DNA of 64,000 nt. Origin: Apostichopus japonicus. Taxonomy: Eukaryota; Echinodermata; Holothuroidea; Aspidochirotida; Stichopodidae. Every line of letters begins with the position of its first letter. Position 1 is the stretch's first letter. Both the position numbers and the translations under genes were made by a program. The notes under the pieces were generated by a model that saw nothing but the letters and a program-made list of their open reading frames with translations, had not been told where the DNA came from and made no database searches. The stretch lies in assembly GCF_037975245.1 (NCBI RefSeq), contig NC_092561.1, positions 10,787,001 to 10,851,000 on the forward strand. Reading direction: 5' to 3'. Positions 12,743-24,308 of the stretch are shown piece by piece.

Positions 12743-13639
12743 GTGAGCGTAAAGAAAAACAATCCTCTGCTTGGTGTGCATCGAACACTGCGATCTCTAC
12801 ATATCAGTGGTATCGAATGATCGTTAGTTCTCTCGGTGCTACATGTAGGCTATACCAGGCATACGTAAAGGCTACTAATACTAATTGTATTTCCAGCATA
12901 GTTGTATTACGTTAGGCTAGCTTGTAGTGAAGCGATTGACAGGCGCCACAGGCGCGCCCGCAAGTGTGTAACCAGGTCTAAGTAACTCACATTGTATTAA
13001 CGTTGCGAACGCCTGTGTAATGCAGAGCCTTGTCAACTTACGGAAAGCTATGCGTATGCACCAGGTCTCTCTAACCTATATCTTGGCTAGACAAGGTTTC
13101 ATTGTAGCACATTTTCGTTGTAAATAATAAATTGTACTCCCTTTTTTCTTTTAAGTTTTATACGGCAAATGACCACATGAACCCTTATTAGCTTAACGTT
13201 AGACCTAGCCTGTCATAACTTAGGCCTAATGTTAGACTTACACGTACGTTGTTAATGCTAGTAGTAGTACGTACATACAGTAGTATAATAATGGACCCTT
13301 CGAAGTTCGAACACTTTAGCACTAAAATGCTCCAGAATTGTATCTGTTCACACTTCTTTTAAAATGATACTATCGATGGCAGAAGAAACATTCTCGTTAG
13401 AAAAAAAGTCGCTTCATAGGTTTCGTCAAATTGATCCTATTGTATTTGTGCCATGGTGAAATTATGCATTCGTTAGGGGTGTCCGAACTTCGAGGGTTTT
13501 TCAAACTTCAAAGTAGCCTAAGTTAGGCCTGGCATTTAATGAGTTCTAGGCTATAATAATATTAGTATAGCATAGAACATCAGCGCTAGTAATGTTATAG
13601 GCCTATAATGCTGTTTGCATATTTTTCTCTTTCCTACAG

Positions 13640-13770
13640 GTAGAACAGGACTTCGAATTATTACAAAAACCAACTGCCAACAAATTATACAACAGAGTGG
13701 GATATTTGACAATGGACATTTTGTGCTATACAGGCGATCATCCCAAACTGGCCGAACTTTTTGCATTTTG
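13640..13770 (+). other. possible exon in outer transposon
   Basis: The acceptor tttcctacag at 13630-13639 is followed by an open frame starting VEQDFELLQKPTANKLYNRV and ending TGA near 13770. The sequence is protein-like, but I do not recognise it as any SAM-protein segment. It could be a captured or alternative last exon. Low confidence. Confidence 0.3.
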
Positions 13771-15081
13771 AGAAGACGTTGGATGCACTGACTGATGGAA
13801 AGCCAAATTTATTATATAGTCATGGCCTGTGAATTCATAGCTAGCTTCATTCGGAGCTTATGCCATGACAATATAGTTTCTCTTTCCAGTATGTCTGTAA
13901 AGATGGGTCAATATTTGGATTAACCTTCAAAATATGTTTTTGGTGGTTTGTTACTTTTTAAAAATCTATCAAAATCAACTGATCTGAAAGGACCAAAGCA
14001 GCTGGTTAATGTCAAATGGTGGCTTCTGAACCTTTCTGCAAACTTTCTCCAAACATTGCACTCAGTATGATTAATTGGCTACTATTTTATTTGTAGTCGC
14101 GTTCGGGTTTGTGTGTGGTTGAAGTGAGACCCAGCCCTGTTATAATATTAACTCAATGACAGTCACTTGGACATGTATCAGTGTTGTTTGTAGGTTCCAC
14201 AAAGGGTTTGAATAATTCCTGTTGATTTCTCAACAAGTGAAATGTTTTTTTGTCAGCAGGAGAAATGACTGAAAACCTCATTATTAGCCTTGTTTACTCA
14301 TTAATGCTCAATTGAATATAATATTTGGATTAATTCTACTGTCGATAAGCACAAACTTGAAAATGGCCAATGAGATGGATTCCTTATGTGTATACTTTTC
14401 CAATGCTGAGGAAAAGAAATTAACTTGTTGTGTTGTGTACTCTTCTCAAGATGTTTTATGAGCAGGAAGATTAAACATGTTAAAACGTCTAGAAGTTGAT
14501 TTTTCCAAAAATCTTTGGACAATTGTATTCAGATTTTAGTACGACTGTGTCAATGAAAGGTTAGCACATACTATGGGCTTTTTCATTTTTTTCCTTCAAA
14601 ATCTTATAAAATTTGGCTTGAAATTAGTGTGTACTCTCTTAAAATGTTAGACTGAAGAATTCAGTCTTCTGTGAGACTGAATTTTTTTTCAGTGTTATAC
14701 ACTGAGCTTAGACTGAGAAACACCTACTTAGACTATATTATCAGTTACACCGTTCAGTCGCTGTTTTGGACTGACTGTATTAACCAATCAGCTAATCACA
14801 TGTGGCATGGCATCTTACCATTTTCAGTCTCTGTATTCCACTGAAAAATGTATCCAATCAGAGAATAGAAATGCGCCTACGTCATCAGAAAACTTGCAAA
14901 TACGCCGCACAAAAATAAGTGACAACGAGCGCTACAATTTGTGTACATATATACTACATACTATATTCTTCGCTTAGCCAAGTACTCGCTGTACTGTACG
15001 TACGCACGCCGTACACACAGCTAGGCATGAACGAGACAGACGACCGTATGTCTAATCTAGAGTAAAGGTTATAAATTAGCA

Positions 15082-15157
15082 ATGGCTGAGTCTTTAAGAA
15101 CTTTTCTTACAAATAAAGGTTTCCACGAAGAAGTGATAACAGTGTTCGAGGCTCAGG
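15082..15157 (+). pseudogene. first coding exon remnant of SAM-domain transposon gene (inner element)
   Basis: ATG at 15082 opens MAESLRTFLTNKGFHEEVIT, then VFEAQG, with a donor G|GTATGT after 15157. The exon is 76 nt and ends in phase 1, like the 12673 exon and the exon at 60577. The pattern of a short start, FLTNKGFHEEVITVFEAQ and a donor fits the N-terminal half of a SAM domain split by an intron. The next SAM exons are missing, replaced by the tandem array. Upstream is the subterminal repeat region, so a promoter plus first exon appears to have been retained. Confidence 0.55.
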
Positions 15158-15299
15158 GTATGTATGTATGTTTTTTGTTGTTTTCCAATTAATACAGAAT
15201 AAAAGCTTGTCAGTTCGTAACGTTAGTTATTCTAGGCTTGTGCGCGAGGTAGGCCTAGCTAGGCTGTACTATAGCAAATAGGGCTTAGGCTATTGTTAT

Positions 15300-16175
15300 A
15301 ATTGGTGGGGCCTATTTACACGATCGTCGGGCGAATACGCACGCTGATCCTGCATATGTACCCGATCGTCGGATTCGTCGGGCAAATCAGCCCGCCTGTC
15401 CTGCATGTGTACCCGATCGTCGGGCGAATAAGCACGCTTGTCCTGCAATATGTACTCGATCGTCCCAAAATGAATCTAGCCTAGGCCTAGGCTAGGTTAA
15501 CCTCATAACAAATACTTGAACATAATAATGCTCAAGAAATTGCAAAACACAGTACTATTATGCATAGATTGTAAGCACCCTTAATTATTTGACAAATGTA
15601 GTTACAGCCATTACAGCATGAAGCTATCACGGTACCAGATCGTCGGGAAAATTAGCCCGCCTGTCCTGCATATGTACCCAATCGTCGGGCGAATAAGCAC
15701 GCTTGTCAGGACTGCATTATGTACTCGATCGTCCCAAATGAATCTAGGCTAGGTTAACCTCATAACAAATTCTTGAACATAATAATGCTCAAGAAATTGC
15801 AAAAACACAGTACTATTATGCATAGATTGTAAGCACTCTTTAATTATTTGAAAAAAAATGTAGTTACTGCTACACTACAGCCATTACAGCATGAAGCTAT
15901 CACGGTACCAGATCGTCGGGCAAATTAGCCCGCCTGTCCTGCATATGTACTCAATCGTCGGGCGAATAAGCACGCTTATCAGGACTGCAATATGTACTCG
16001 ATCGTCCCAAATGAATCTAGGCTAGGTTAACCTCATTACAAATACTTGAACATAATAATGCTCAAGAAATTGCGAAACACAGTACTATTATGCATAGACT
16101 GTAAGCACCCTTAATTATTTGAAAAAATGTAGTGACTGCTACAGCCATTACAGCATGAAGCTATCACGATTCTGT
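15300..16175. repeat. ~270-bp tandem array, three units
   Basis: Three units are anchored by 'ctcgatcgtccca' at about 15456, 15726 and 15999, a period of about 270 bp. Each unit contains 'gatcgtcgggcgaataagcacgc', 'ctaggctaggttaacctcat', 'tgaacataataatgctcaag', 'agtactattatgcatag' and 'attacagcatgaagctatcac'. Units are closely similar, differing mainly by small indels, so the expansion is recent relative to the duplications. Within each unit 'gatcgtcgggcraat' is itself repeated. The open frame near 15302-15484 is repeat-derived. Confidence 0.8.
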
Positions 16176-16792
16176 TAAACCATTACCATTGTATTTAAAT
16201 CACGTGGAAACTGGAAAAGAATTGGTATGCTTTTGTTATTTTATTAAACATATAGTGGGCCATCAGTCTTTATTATAAGATTTTACAGTAAAATTACCAT
16301 TCAATCACTAATCTTATGAAATCAGTGTCTTTTACAAGCAGATAGACATATTAGTGAAATCAGTAGGCTAAAATGTAAATCATATTCCTTGTTCACTGGT
16401 TTTCTATGCTGATGTAATGGAATCAGGAGATGTCATGAACAATTTATCCTTAAAAAGAGAAATTTCTGAAAACAACTAACAACAAACCTTGCTTGGTAAC
16501 CATGTACCTGCCAAAATCAACATGATAACCCATAAAAGTTAGGTTGAATTTGACTCCACCTTCACATAACACATCTCACCCGCCATGGATGACATATTGC
16601 TGCCTATCGTGAATTGATATATCTCCTTCGTACAATGCCAGTCATGTTCTTGTTTCTCCATTCTCTCCTAAATATTATTCTAGTCTAGTCCACATCGAAC
16701 TCTACCTCTCAACATATCTTTTTTTAAGAATGTTTTCATTCATACCATATTGCTTGTCCTTTATCACATTTACTTTTATCTTCACCAAACAG

Positions 16793-16939
16793 GAGGGCAC
16801 AGATATTGAGAGCGCAGCACAGGGCAGACAAGGACAATATTGGCAGCCTTTCATCCTATCTCTCGGACCAGAATTGAACCCCAAACAATTCTTCATTGTG
16901 GCAGATAAACTGGCCATTCCACCAGGGACAGAGGCGTAG
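16793..16939 (+). pseudogene. last-exon remnant of SAM-domain transposon gene (inner element)
   Basis: The acceptor cttcaccaaacag (to 16792) opens an in-phase segment ending TAG at 16937-16939. Its core YWQPFILSLGPELNPKQFFI followed by VADKLAIPPGTEA resembles the C-terminal '(Q)PFIL-LG...QFF-I-.-K-IP.GT' pattern of SAMD3-like proteins. That family assignment is from memory of the pattern. The outer-element exon at 20691 has the parallel RPQLFILCLGESKGSPQHFF. The protein is cut short by the stop relative to the usual C-terminus. A long minus-strand frame over the same bases is a shadow. Confidence 0.5.
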
Positions 16940-18682
16940 AACATACATTTAACATAGACTATGCTCCCCTCTACAACACTAGTTTTGTGAGTTCCATGCT
17001 TCCATGGTGTATGGAATTTTGCAACCAACAGAAGTGAAGTCTCTAGTCCGTATCCTTGCCACTTCAATAAGGGCAGTCAGCATGGAATAATTTCAAGGAG
17101 TGAATGTTACATTTTATTGCTCTGTAGTCCGGAACCCTGTCTGTCAGCGTGGAGTAACTTTAAAAGGGTGTGAAGACTCGCGCAAAAAGAACGTCTAATG
17201 CCGGTAATCTGACCTAGTTTCGAATGAAGTGTGACAGAAGTGTTAGACACTGCCATCGATCCCAGAAAATACAAACACAGCTTGCTACCGTTGGTAATTA
17301 GACACTAGTGTACAGTCAGTACATACAGCTGCGGTCAATACCCACATCACAGTGTATAAACGATACAGCGATGAACATCTCAGGTCCAGCTAAAGATATC
17401 AAGGTATCACGTTTCATTACTGTCTGTCTTTGTTAGCGACACGAACAAACATCACTTGCAAGCAACAGAAAGTTAACTTTTTCAGATGGCTGCATGCTGT
17501 TTGGGACAAGTCTTCAATGCCTTTAAGGAGTAACTAACAGATACCCTAAAATGTTAAATTGATTACCCTGAGTTTACCAACAGTTTTATATTAATAGGGC
17601 TCCAGAAATAAATATTTCATTGATTTTTGGTTGTCAAAAATGTTTTTTAATGATACTGATCTAATTATGAATGTAATTAAACAAACACCTAGTTGCCAAC
17701 AAAACTTTGTTGTATGATTTTTCGAGCATGTTATTTTAATGTTTACTTTAATGTTCCCACATTTCACTGCACTCACTATGTTGAAGGTTTATTTAATTAA
17801 GCAATTAATTAAGCTAATATTATTTATTATGCACAATATTCCATAACTTGTGCCATGAAAAGCAAGTAACCTGATTATTATAAATTCAGTAACTGTAGAA
17901 AATTCCATTTGAGAATATCCTTTCCTCATTATTTTTTAGTCGAATTTGAGTGACATTTTTTTTCAGCTTGAGCCCGACATTAAATGATTCACGTCAGATA
18001 GTTTATAAAACTTCAAAATTTGATTGAAATCCCAATCAAAATCACAATACATGATTACTATCAGAAAGTTAAGAAATAATTGAGGGTGGTATAATAGTCA
18101 CATGTGCTGGTTTTGCATACAAATTTGCTTTATATGAATGCCATATCATGAAATTGTGAATGCAGTATATAATAATTCATGTTTATCTAATAGCCACTAT
18201 GAAGTTAGTGCCATTCTGTTAACTGCTTGTAATATGTTGTTTTGTGTGTGCTGGATAATGACTTTCAGCAATCGCCAATCTATATCATTGAAACACAAAG
18301 TATTAAATGTTGACGGCACTGATATATAGTTTAACCATTCCTAATATTTTATAAATAACCTGCTGAAAATTTGTCATATGTTTTCCCCATTTTGAAATCA
18401 TTCTAAGAAATTGTTGCTACTATACATTAATGATTCACAACTGGAAAAAAGGCAATGTACCAGATCAATTGTACTATCGTCGTGTTTCCATCCTATCCCT
18501 TTTGTAAAGGCAGGATCGTATAGTTACTATATCCTTTACAGTGGAAAATTTAAAGTTCAGTGAGATCGGGAGATGGGATCAGCTGGATATATAACGACTC
18601 AATTTACAGCTGTGTTGTCAATGAATTCCAGGGTATTACCACCTGGTGGTAATATACAAAGAATTTAAAGTGCTTTCTGTTG

Positions 18683-18785
18683 CAGTGGTGTTGCCAGACA
18701 TATGAATCTTGGTTGGTGATATGTCTATTTGTGAATTCCCTCTCGGGGGAGGGGTTCCCCAGGCCACCCATTGGTGACACCACTG
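18683..18785. mobile_element. short hAT-like MITE
   Basis: Ends are CAGTGGTGTTGCCAGA and TTGGTGACACCACTG, an imperfect terminal inverted repeat of about 14 bp enclosing 103 bp with G/C-rich inner inverted sequence (cggggga...ggggttccccagg). Flanking 8-mers ttctgttg and atctgttc agree at 6 of 8 positions, a worn 8-bp target duplication. It lies inside the inner CMC-like element, giving a third level of nesting. Confidence 0.6.
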
Positions 18786-19931
18786 ATCTGTTCTCAGCTC
18801 ACCTAATCCTTTTTTCCAAAAAAAAAAATTAAAGAACATTTTAGATGGCCCAATTCCAGCAGAAATTTGACAGATTAATATTGAACTGAAAATATGTCAC
18901 TGTTATGTAAAGTATCTTTTTAATTTGAACGTTTGTTGGAAAGATAACATGTTGTGTTGAACATCCCTCAGAATATTGTAGTTTTGATTTCTGTTTTTTT
19001 TATTTTAATATGATAACGAAAATTATATAAGAATATATTAGTGGGTTAGTGGAAATAAAATTACTGTTCGGTGGATATTGACAATTATATTTCTTGATGG
19101 AATACCATTTTTAATGTACTTTGTGTGTGACTGTCACAACGATTTTCTGGTCTTTATAGCCTCACATGATTGGATGTGAAGGCGAAGTCACTCAATGAAG
19201 TAGCACCTTTCAGTAAATTCCCCTGCATTAACAGATCATTGAATGTTGTCTTTGATGGCCTTAAATGCATCTATATTGAAGAATTCCAGCACTAAGCTAA
19301 CACGGAGGATCAATAGAAAAGATTGTTCAATCCAGGATTTGCAGTTTATAAGATTGACAGTATAGCTGTGATGTGTAATAATTCAGTCTAAAGGACCGAC
19401 TGTTCAGTCTGATATCAGTCTAATAGACTGAGCGTATTCAATCTAATTAAGACTGGTGCTGCAATAAATCAGTCTAAACTGCTGACTGTTCAGTCTAAAG
19501 TGGTTTGATTTTCAGTCTATTAGACTGCAGAGTATTCAGTCTAATTAAGACTGACCTTCAGTCTTTACATTTCAGACTGAAATTCAGTCTAAGTAGTCTG
19601 ATCCCTTATCCCATCCATCATTAGACTGAAATTTCAGTCGATTAGACTGAAATTTCAGTCTCTCATTTTAAGAGAGTAGGGTAGGTAATTAAGTCTTCTA
19701 ATACAAATGTGTAGGTCCCCTATGAGTACACATGCCACATTAACTTTCATGTTGCTGTTATTAATGTGTATGAGCATAAAGTTGTGGAGCACATTTAGGG
19801 CGGTGTAGATCCCTTGAATTTTATCCTCAGTCCTTGAAGTTTTATATGGTCAGACTATAGTGTGCCTTATTAATGTTTTTGTCGTTTATACCTGCAATCA
19901 TTCTCATTTCTTGCCTTAATCTCTTTTACAG

Positions 19932-20047
19932 ATGAAAAGAAGAACTAAGCTTTCTTTCTGTTGCCATTGCTTTTTCGAGGACGGGCAAAGAAAAGCGGAT
20001 CTACTACGGTGACTAGTTGCCTTCAAGCATTCATAGACGATCAGCCA
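19932..20047 (+). pseudogene. internal exon remnant of SAM-domain transposon gene (outer element)
   Basis: The acceptor cttttacag (to 19931) and donor cca|gtaagc (20048) bracket 116 nt. One frame reads LLPLLFRGRAKKSGSTTVTS then CLQAFIDDQP, interrupted near its start by a TAA. The 'LP-LFRGR...AFID-QP' arrangement fits the penultimate region of SAMD3-like proteins as I remember them. It precedes the terminal exon at 20691, in the expected order. Pseudogenic. Confidence 0.4.
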
Positions 20048-20139
20048 GTAAGCAAAATCATTAATTATATATATTTTTTTGGTATTCTTTTGGTGGTACA
20101 CCTTTTAGTTCATACCAGCTCAGCTGAAAGTTTGTTTAA

Positions 20140-20510
20140 CCTCATAAACTTGGTGTGTTGTTGTTTATAGTGAGCAGAAGAATGCTACTTATTGTGCTAG
20201 TGGTCAAAGGTCATTTGAGGTTAACAAGGGCCAAACACTTAAAACCTTGTAAATATGCTAACTTAAAGAGTGAAAGTTAGATGAATCTCATGTGTGATGC
20301 ATATAGGTTTGCCAACATGAGTACATGAATCCCATTGATTATAGTAGAGGTCAGAGGTCATTAGAAGCCACCAGGGCAATTTTTTTAAATTACACTAGTG
20401 ATGAAATGGGGGAAGGTTCAATAAATTTCATCGTCGGTATGTAAACCCTGGTCATAATAATGAAGTGATCCGGTACAAGGGAAAGGTCATTTGACATTAA
20501 TGGGGTGGGC
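20140..20510. repeat. TGACC-rich dispersed repeat, fragment
   Basis: Contains 'gtggtcaaaggtcatttgaggttaacaagggcc', 'ttgtaaatatgctaac', 'gatgaatctcatgtgtgatgcat' and 'agaggtcagaggtcatt'. This is a member of the family at 46020-46830 in the opposite orientation. It sits in the intron between the two exon remnants at 19932 and 20691. Half-sites of AGGTCA type recur. Confidence 0.5.
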
Positions 20511-20690
20511 GTTACACTTTGAAAACCTTGTCAAGATAATTATGTTGACTTTCCTGACCTGTTTTTTTCTTTTAATTATACTGGTCCACAGTATCATAGC
20601 ATTGTGCAGAAGTCTTAAAACTCTGTCTATCCACCTGTTTTTGTTACATTTTATTTGCAACTCGAGGAGTTTATTTTCTTTAATTTGCAG

Positions 20691-20889
20691 TCGGTGACAA
20701 GTGTTAGAGGACTACTGCAAGACAATATCGAAGGATGAGCGACCACAGCTATTCATTCTGTGCTTAGGAGAGAGCAAAGGTTCCCCTCAGCATTTTTTTG
20801 TGATAATTTGAGAGACATCCAATAATGCAGTCCTCACTCCTAACGGCAGTAGACTATTTGTTTTAAAGTCATTATGTGTTGGACATTAA
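20691..20889 (+). pseudogene. terminal exon remnant of SAM-domain transposon gene (outer element)
   Basis: After the acceptor ttaatttgcag (20690), one frame reads VLEDYCKTISKDERPQLFIL then CLGESKGSPQHFFVII. It meets an in-frame TGA, continues to FVLKSLCVGH and ends TAA at 20887-20889. The RPQLFILCLG...QHFFVII core parallels the inner-element exon at 16793. A TGA also lies close to the acceptor in this frame, so the copy has at least two nonsense changes. It shows that the outer element once carried a full SAM gene from the 12673 exon to here. Confidence 0.5.
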
Positions 20890-22353
20890 CTTCCAAACTC
20901 AATGTAAGGGGGTTTGGGAGTTTTTCCATGCTCAGGTATATGAACTTGGTTTTATCAAAAGTCGTTCACTCAGTGCCTTTGGAGCTTTCGTAGCAAACAG
21001 AAGTGTTTAAGGGTCAAAGTGTCTTGCAACAAACTTTTCAAATGGTTTCTCGGTATTAACCTGACATGTTTACATTTCAAGGTTGCTTTAGTTTCATTTA
21101 TATTTACATATTAAAGGGAAATAGTAACTGTTTGCCTTGGCAAACTGTACCAACAAAAAATCTGTATTTTTTTTGGGGGGGGGGGGGTGGGGGTAGATTT
21201 GTTATTGTATACAGTTGTGAAAGGTTGAGGCAGGGTTGGTATATCAAACAAACATTTAATTTTGTGTGTTTAACAGATCAGGTGCCAGCAGTGTCCCTAT
21301 GATCACTTATAATTGTGATCTTGAAGCTGCTTTTATTTCTAGTATGTAGAATCAATGTGGGATGTGTAACCATTTGGCTTTTGTTTGAAAAGATGTTTAA
21401 ATTTTACAGTTCATCAATCATCTAAGCACAATCGGAATGTTAGCAGAAAAAGCCTTGGCTCCTTGTTAAAGCAATTGCAGATACAATGGTGTATCAATAT
21501 TTTTCGGTTTGTGTGTCCTTGTTTAAAACATAAAATGGTTAGCTTCAATTGACTATATGTTGGAAATTATCAGTGATATTATATTCACTTATTAAGACCA
21601 GAGTTGCTTGAAAGAGACCAACATTAAGCTGTACATGATTGTGTGTTGCACCTGTACCTTGTGTAGTTGATGTCAACATACAGGAGGTCTTCTGTGGTCA
21701 ACACATTTCAAGAACTGAATATAGTAAACAATGGCAAAATATGGATAGCTAATATTTTCAGCTTTAATATTGTTGATATGTGTTTATCCCCATTGTGAGT
21801 TTATGAAATTATTGCTTTGGATGGAAGTCACAGATCATTTAACTACGTAAATAGAAGTCAAGCACTGAATGCTGTGAGAATTCATACTGGAGGAACAATC
21901 TGAAGACGGCTAAGACCAGAAAAAATAAAAGTATGAAAAACATGTATTACTTGTTTGTTCTTTATCATTCTCTGTTTAAGCTTTATAACCTATTAAATAA
22001 ACCCAGTTGTATGAAAAATGTTACAATCCAATGTTGGTATTGTATTAGTTAACCAACCACTATTATTTTAACTAGCTGTTGGGCAAGAATCATTGGGTAA
22101 AGAAAAATCCATTGGTAAAAGGTTTTACACAACCATTGGGCAAATCGCTGACCAACATTGTTGGGTAAAGGCGTTGGGCAAAGGTGTTGGGCAAAGGTGT
22201 TGGGTATTTATTTAACCGTTTGCTGGGCAAAATCATTAACCAACTTAGTTGGGCACTTTTTTGCCCAACATCAACCAGGAGGCATACGGACCCAACGGTT
22301 GTGTAAATAATTGCCCAGGTTGGGCAATAATTTGCCCAACAATTTTAAGAGTG

Positions 22354-24160
22354 TAGGCATATACTATCCAGTGGCTATAGGTGTCCGTGAGTCCTAAGCC
22401 TATACGGTACCTCATTGCTACTTTGAGCCGCTCGATTAGCGCGACTTCGTGCATTTCCCAATTATTTATCTTGTCTTATAGCTGCAGATTGGGATGCGAA
22501 AAATATTGCTATCACTCCATTACACTGCGTACATCAAAGCGATCTTTTACGCAATGAAAAAATCTAAGGTTGAAAGAGCATCTATATCATTCACTCTCAA
22601 CTGAAAATCTTTGCAAAAAGTCATGGCAGCGGTAACAGAAAACTTGTCTCCAAACTCCTTTAATTGTTGTTTATTTGGCGAATTATGACTGATGGCATGT
22701 AGGAAATGCCTTAAGAAATAATGTAGGAGATGTTTGGCCACCTTAAGTGTATTGGCATTAATTCTGACATGAAGCATTTTATCCTTCACGTTTTTGTGTT
22801 AACGAACCCAATTTTACCTTACTCAGATGGGGATGACCAATGTTTATTGTTAGTCTATACCGGGGCGGTTAGTACTATAACTGTACTGTGCATAACCAAG
22901 CCCTGGTGATGTTTAATAACTTTTTATAATTGGTTGAGAATTTAACATATGAACCCAACATATTTATGAATGCTTTTGAAACACATAACGTACTTCGTAA
23001 GCTTAAACGGTTCCCTGTAATGAATTGTTAGTTTAGAATTTAATGATGATTTCCCTGTATGTTTATAAATGCCCCGTCAAGTTTGTGATCAATCTCCGCA
23101 CATGAAAACTTCCCGTACATAATGCACGGACAGCTAGCGAACCATTTTACACAGTTAATTCGCATTGAGATTGGTTATTGATAACAATCTAACTAGGCTA
23201 CAGTTCAGTTTCGTAAGTTTCCTCAACGTAACTACATCCAAGCCTGAAGTTTTTATTTGGCACTAAATCTCGACAATTGCGAAAAACGACGGGGAAAACA
23301 GATATTTAATACAGGTTTCTGATTCACAACGGTATAGTTCATTCCAATGAACGTTGGATGTACAAACATCACACCTTTGTAATGGAATAACGTATGCAGT
23401 TCGCGACACGGTTAAGTAAATGGCGATTGGTTCGACTTTCTCTGGTACTATCTACGGATGCCCATTAGCTCATTTCCAATTGCCAACAACTTCCATTATT
23501 ATGAGGTGTAACGCACATGTTATGTAATAGGCTGGTCGGTTGGAGATACGGTAGATTATGAAACACGGTTTTCCAAAATTTGACCTCTTGTGACTCCAAA
23601 TTACCTTTGACCGCCACAAAAACCAATTGGCGTCTTCTACTAAATGTTCTACTTCACAAGAAATATGAGATTGGTCCAAGCCCTCCTTCTTGAGATATCG
23701 TGTTTACAGGGTTTTCACAATTGTACCCCTAGTGATCCGAAACGAATTTGACCGCCACTCTAAACAATCGGCTGCTTCTAATCAATGTGTTAACTCTTCA
23801 CACTATATATGAGATTGGTACAAGCTTTTCTTCTTGAGATATCATGTTTACAGGGTGTCACTATTTGACCCATTGTGACCCCAAATGACATATGACCTCC
23901 ACCAAAACCAATTGGCTCTTAAAATGTGGTTCTCCTACACACGAAATATGAGATTGTCCAAGCTTCAAGCAAGGCGTCACATGCAAACACACAAAATAAA
24001 CATGCTCTTGCAATAAAACAAATAATTGTGATACTTTTCAATAAATTCATTTTACCATCTTGGATAAATTTCCAGACTTATTTCTTCTTACTATTGTTCG
24101 TCGGGTTTGTTGATAATCATCAGGAACTGTATCTTCATATCATTAGATACAGATAAAGGA
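22354..24160. repeat. segmental duplication B, copy 1, right part
   Basis: Resumes the alignment with copy 2 at 45118. Shared landmarks: 'gctataggtgt-cgtgagtcctaagcctata', 'gctactttgagccgctcgattagcg', 'ttatttatcttgtctta-agctgcagatt', 'tactccattacactgc', 'cttttacgcaatgaaaa' and 'aactacatccaa-cctgaa'. It ends in the TGACC-rich repeat array (23570-24130), also present in copy 2 (46020-46830). A third partial copy of the 'gctgcagatt...ccattacactgc' segment is at about 37420-37520. Confidence 0.8.
23570..24130. repeat. TGACC-rich dispersed repeat array
   Basis: About four ~120-bp units with 'tgaccccaaatgac-tatgacctccaccaaaacca', 'tcttctactaaatgt' and 'aatatgagattggtccaagc-ttcttcttgagatatcgtgtttacag'. 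It lies at the right end of duplication B copy 1. Units are diverged from one another, so the array predates the duplication. I see no conserved open frame. Confidence 0.7.
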
Positions 24161-24171
24161 TCCGTTTCATC

Positions 24172-24308
24172 TTAAAGTTTGTAGTTGTTTCTGCAAATAT
24201 TGATTATTCTCTCCTCGTCAGCTGCCCTTAATATTCGATTCAGTGTGGTGTATGCTCTGGATATTTGTTTCTTTGATGTTAGTTTCGCGGTTGACTTCAT
24301 TCTGGCAT
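24172..24308 (-). CDS. possible extra 3' exon of the TRIM gene
   Basis: On the minus strand an acceptor ttatttccaacag precedes 137 nt whose second frame is open and ends TAA at 24172-24174. It reads RMKSTAKLTSKKQISRAYTT then LNRILRAADEERIINICRNN, a basic helical tail. The TRIM frame to the right has a strong donor, GGTCTG|GTGAGT, near its end. That donor gives phase 0, which would read this exon as MPE-stop. A weaker G|GTCTGG donor gives the phase needed for the longer tail. The simpler reading is that the TRIM gene stops at 24478, so this exon is only a candidate. Confidence 0.3.

Larger units (their letters stand above)
14634..19676 (+). mobile_element. CMC-like DNA transposon, 5,043 bp, nested inner element
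   Basis: Termini are CTCTCTTAAAATG and CATTTTAAGAGAG, a perfect 13-bp inverted repeat flanked by TA on each side (14632-14633 and 19677-19678). Subterminal regions are crowded with AGACTGAA and CAGTCT words (left about 14648-14840, right about 19380-19665), different from the outer element's TTGGGCAAA. The interior has a SAM-gene first exon (15082-15157), a last-exon-like segment (16793-16939) and a three-unit 270-bp tandem array. It contains no transposase. It inserted into the outer element, so it is the younger of the pair. Confidence 0.85.
12383..22353 (+). mobile_element. CMC-like DNA transposon, 9,971 bp, outer element
   Basis: The left end is CACTCTAAAAACTGG and the right end AATTTTAAGAGTG, an imperfect terminal inverted repeat. 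Both ends carry many copies of TTGGGCAAA/TTTGCCCAA (left about 12394-12560, right about 22078-22340), the subterminal repeat pattern of CACTA-type elements. TA flanks both sides (12381-12382 and 22354-22355). The paralogous empty site at 45118-45119 has one TA, confirming a 2-bp target duplication. The interior holds exon remnants of a SAM-domain protein gene (12673, 19932, 20691), no transposase, and a nested related element at 14634-19676. It is a non-autonomous derivative. Placement in CMC (CACTA/Mirage/Chapaev) rests on the CACT end, short target duplication and shared gene content with the element beginning at 52741. Confidence 0.85.

Noticed and set aside
16702-17067. 121-codon minus-strand frame
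   Set aside because: It overlaps the better-supported plus-strand SAM-gene last exon and has no recognisable domain.
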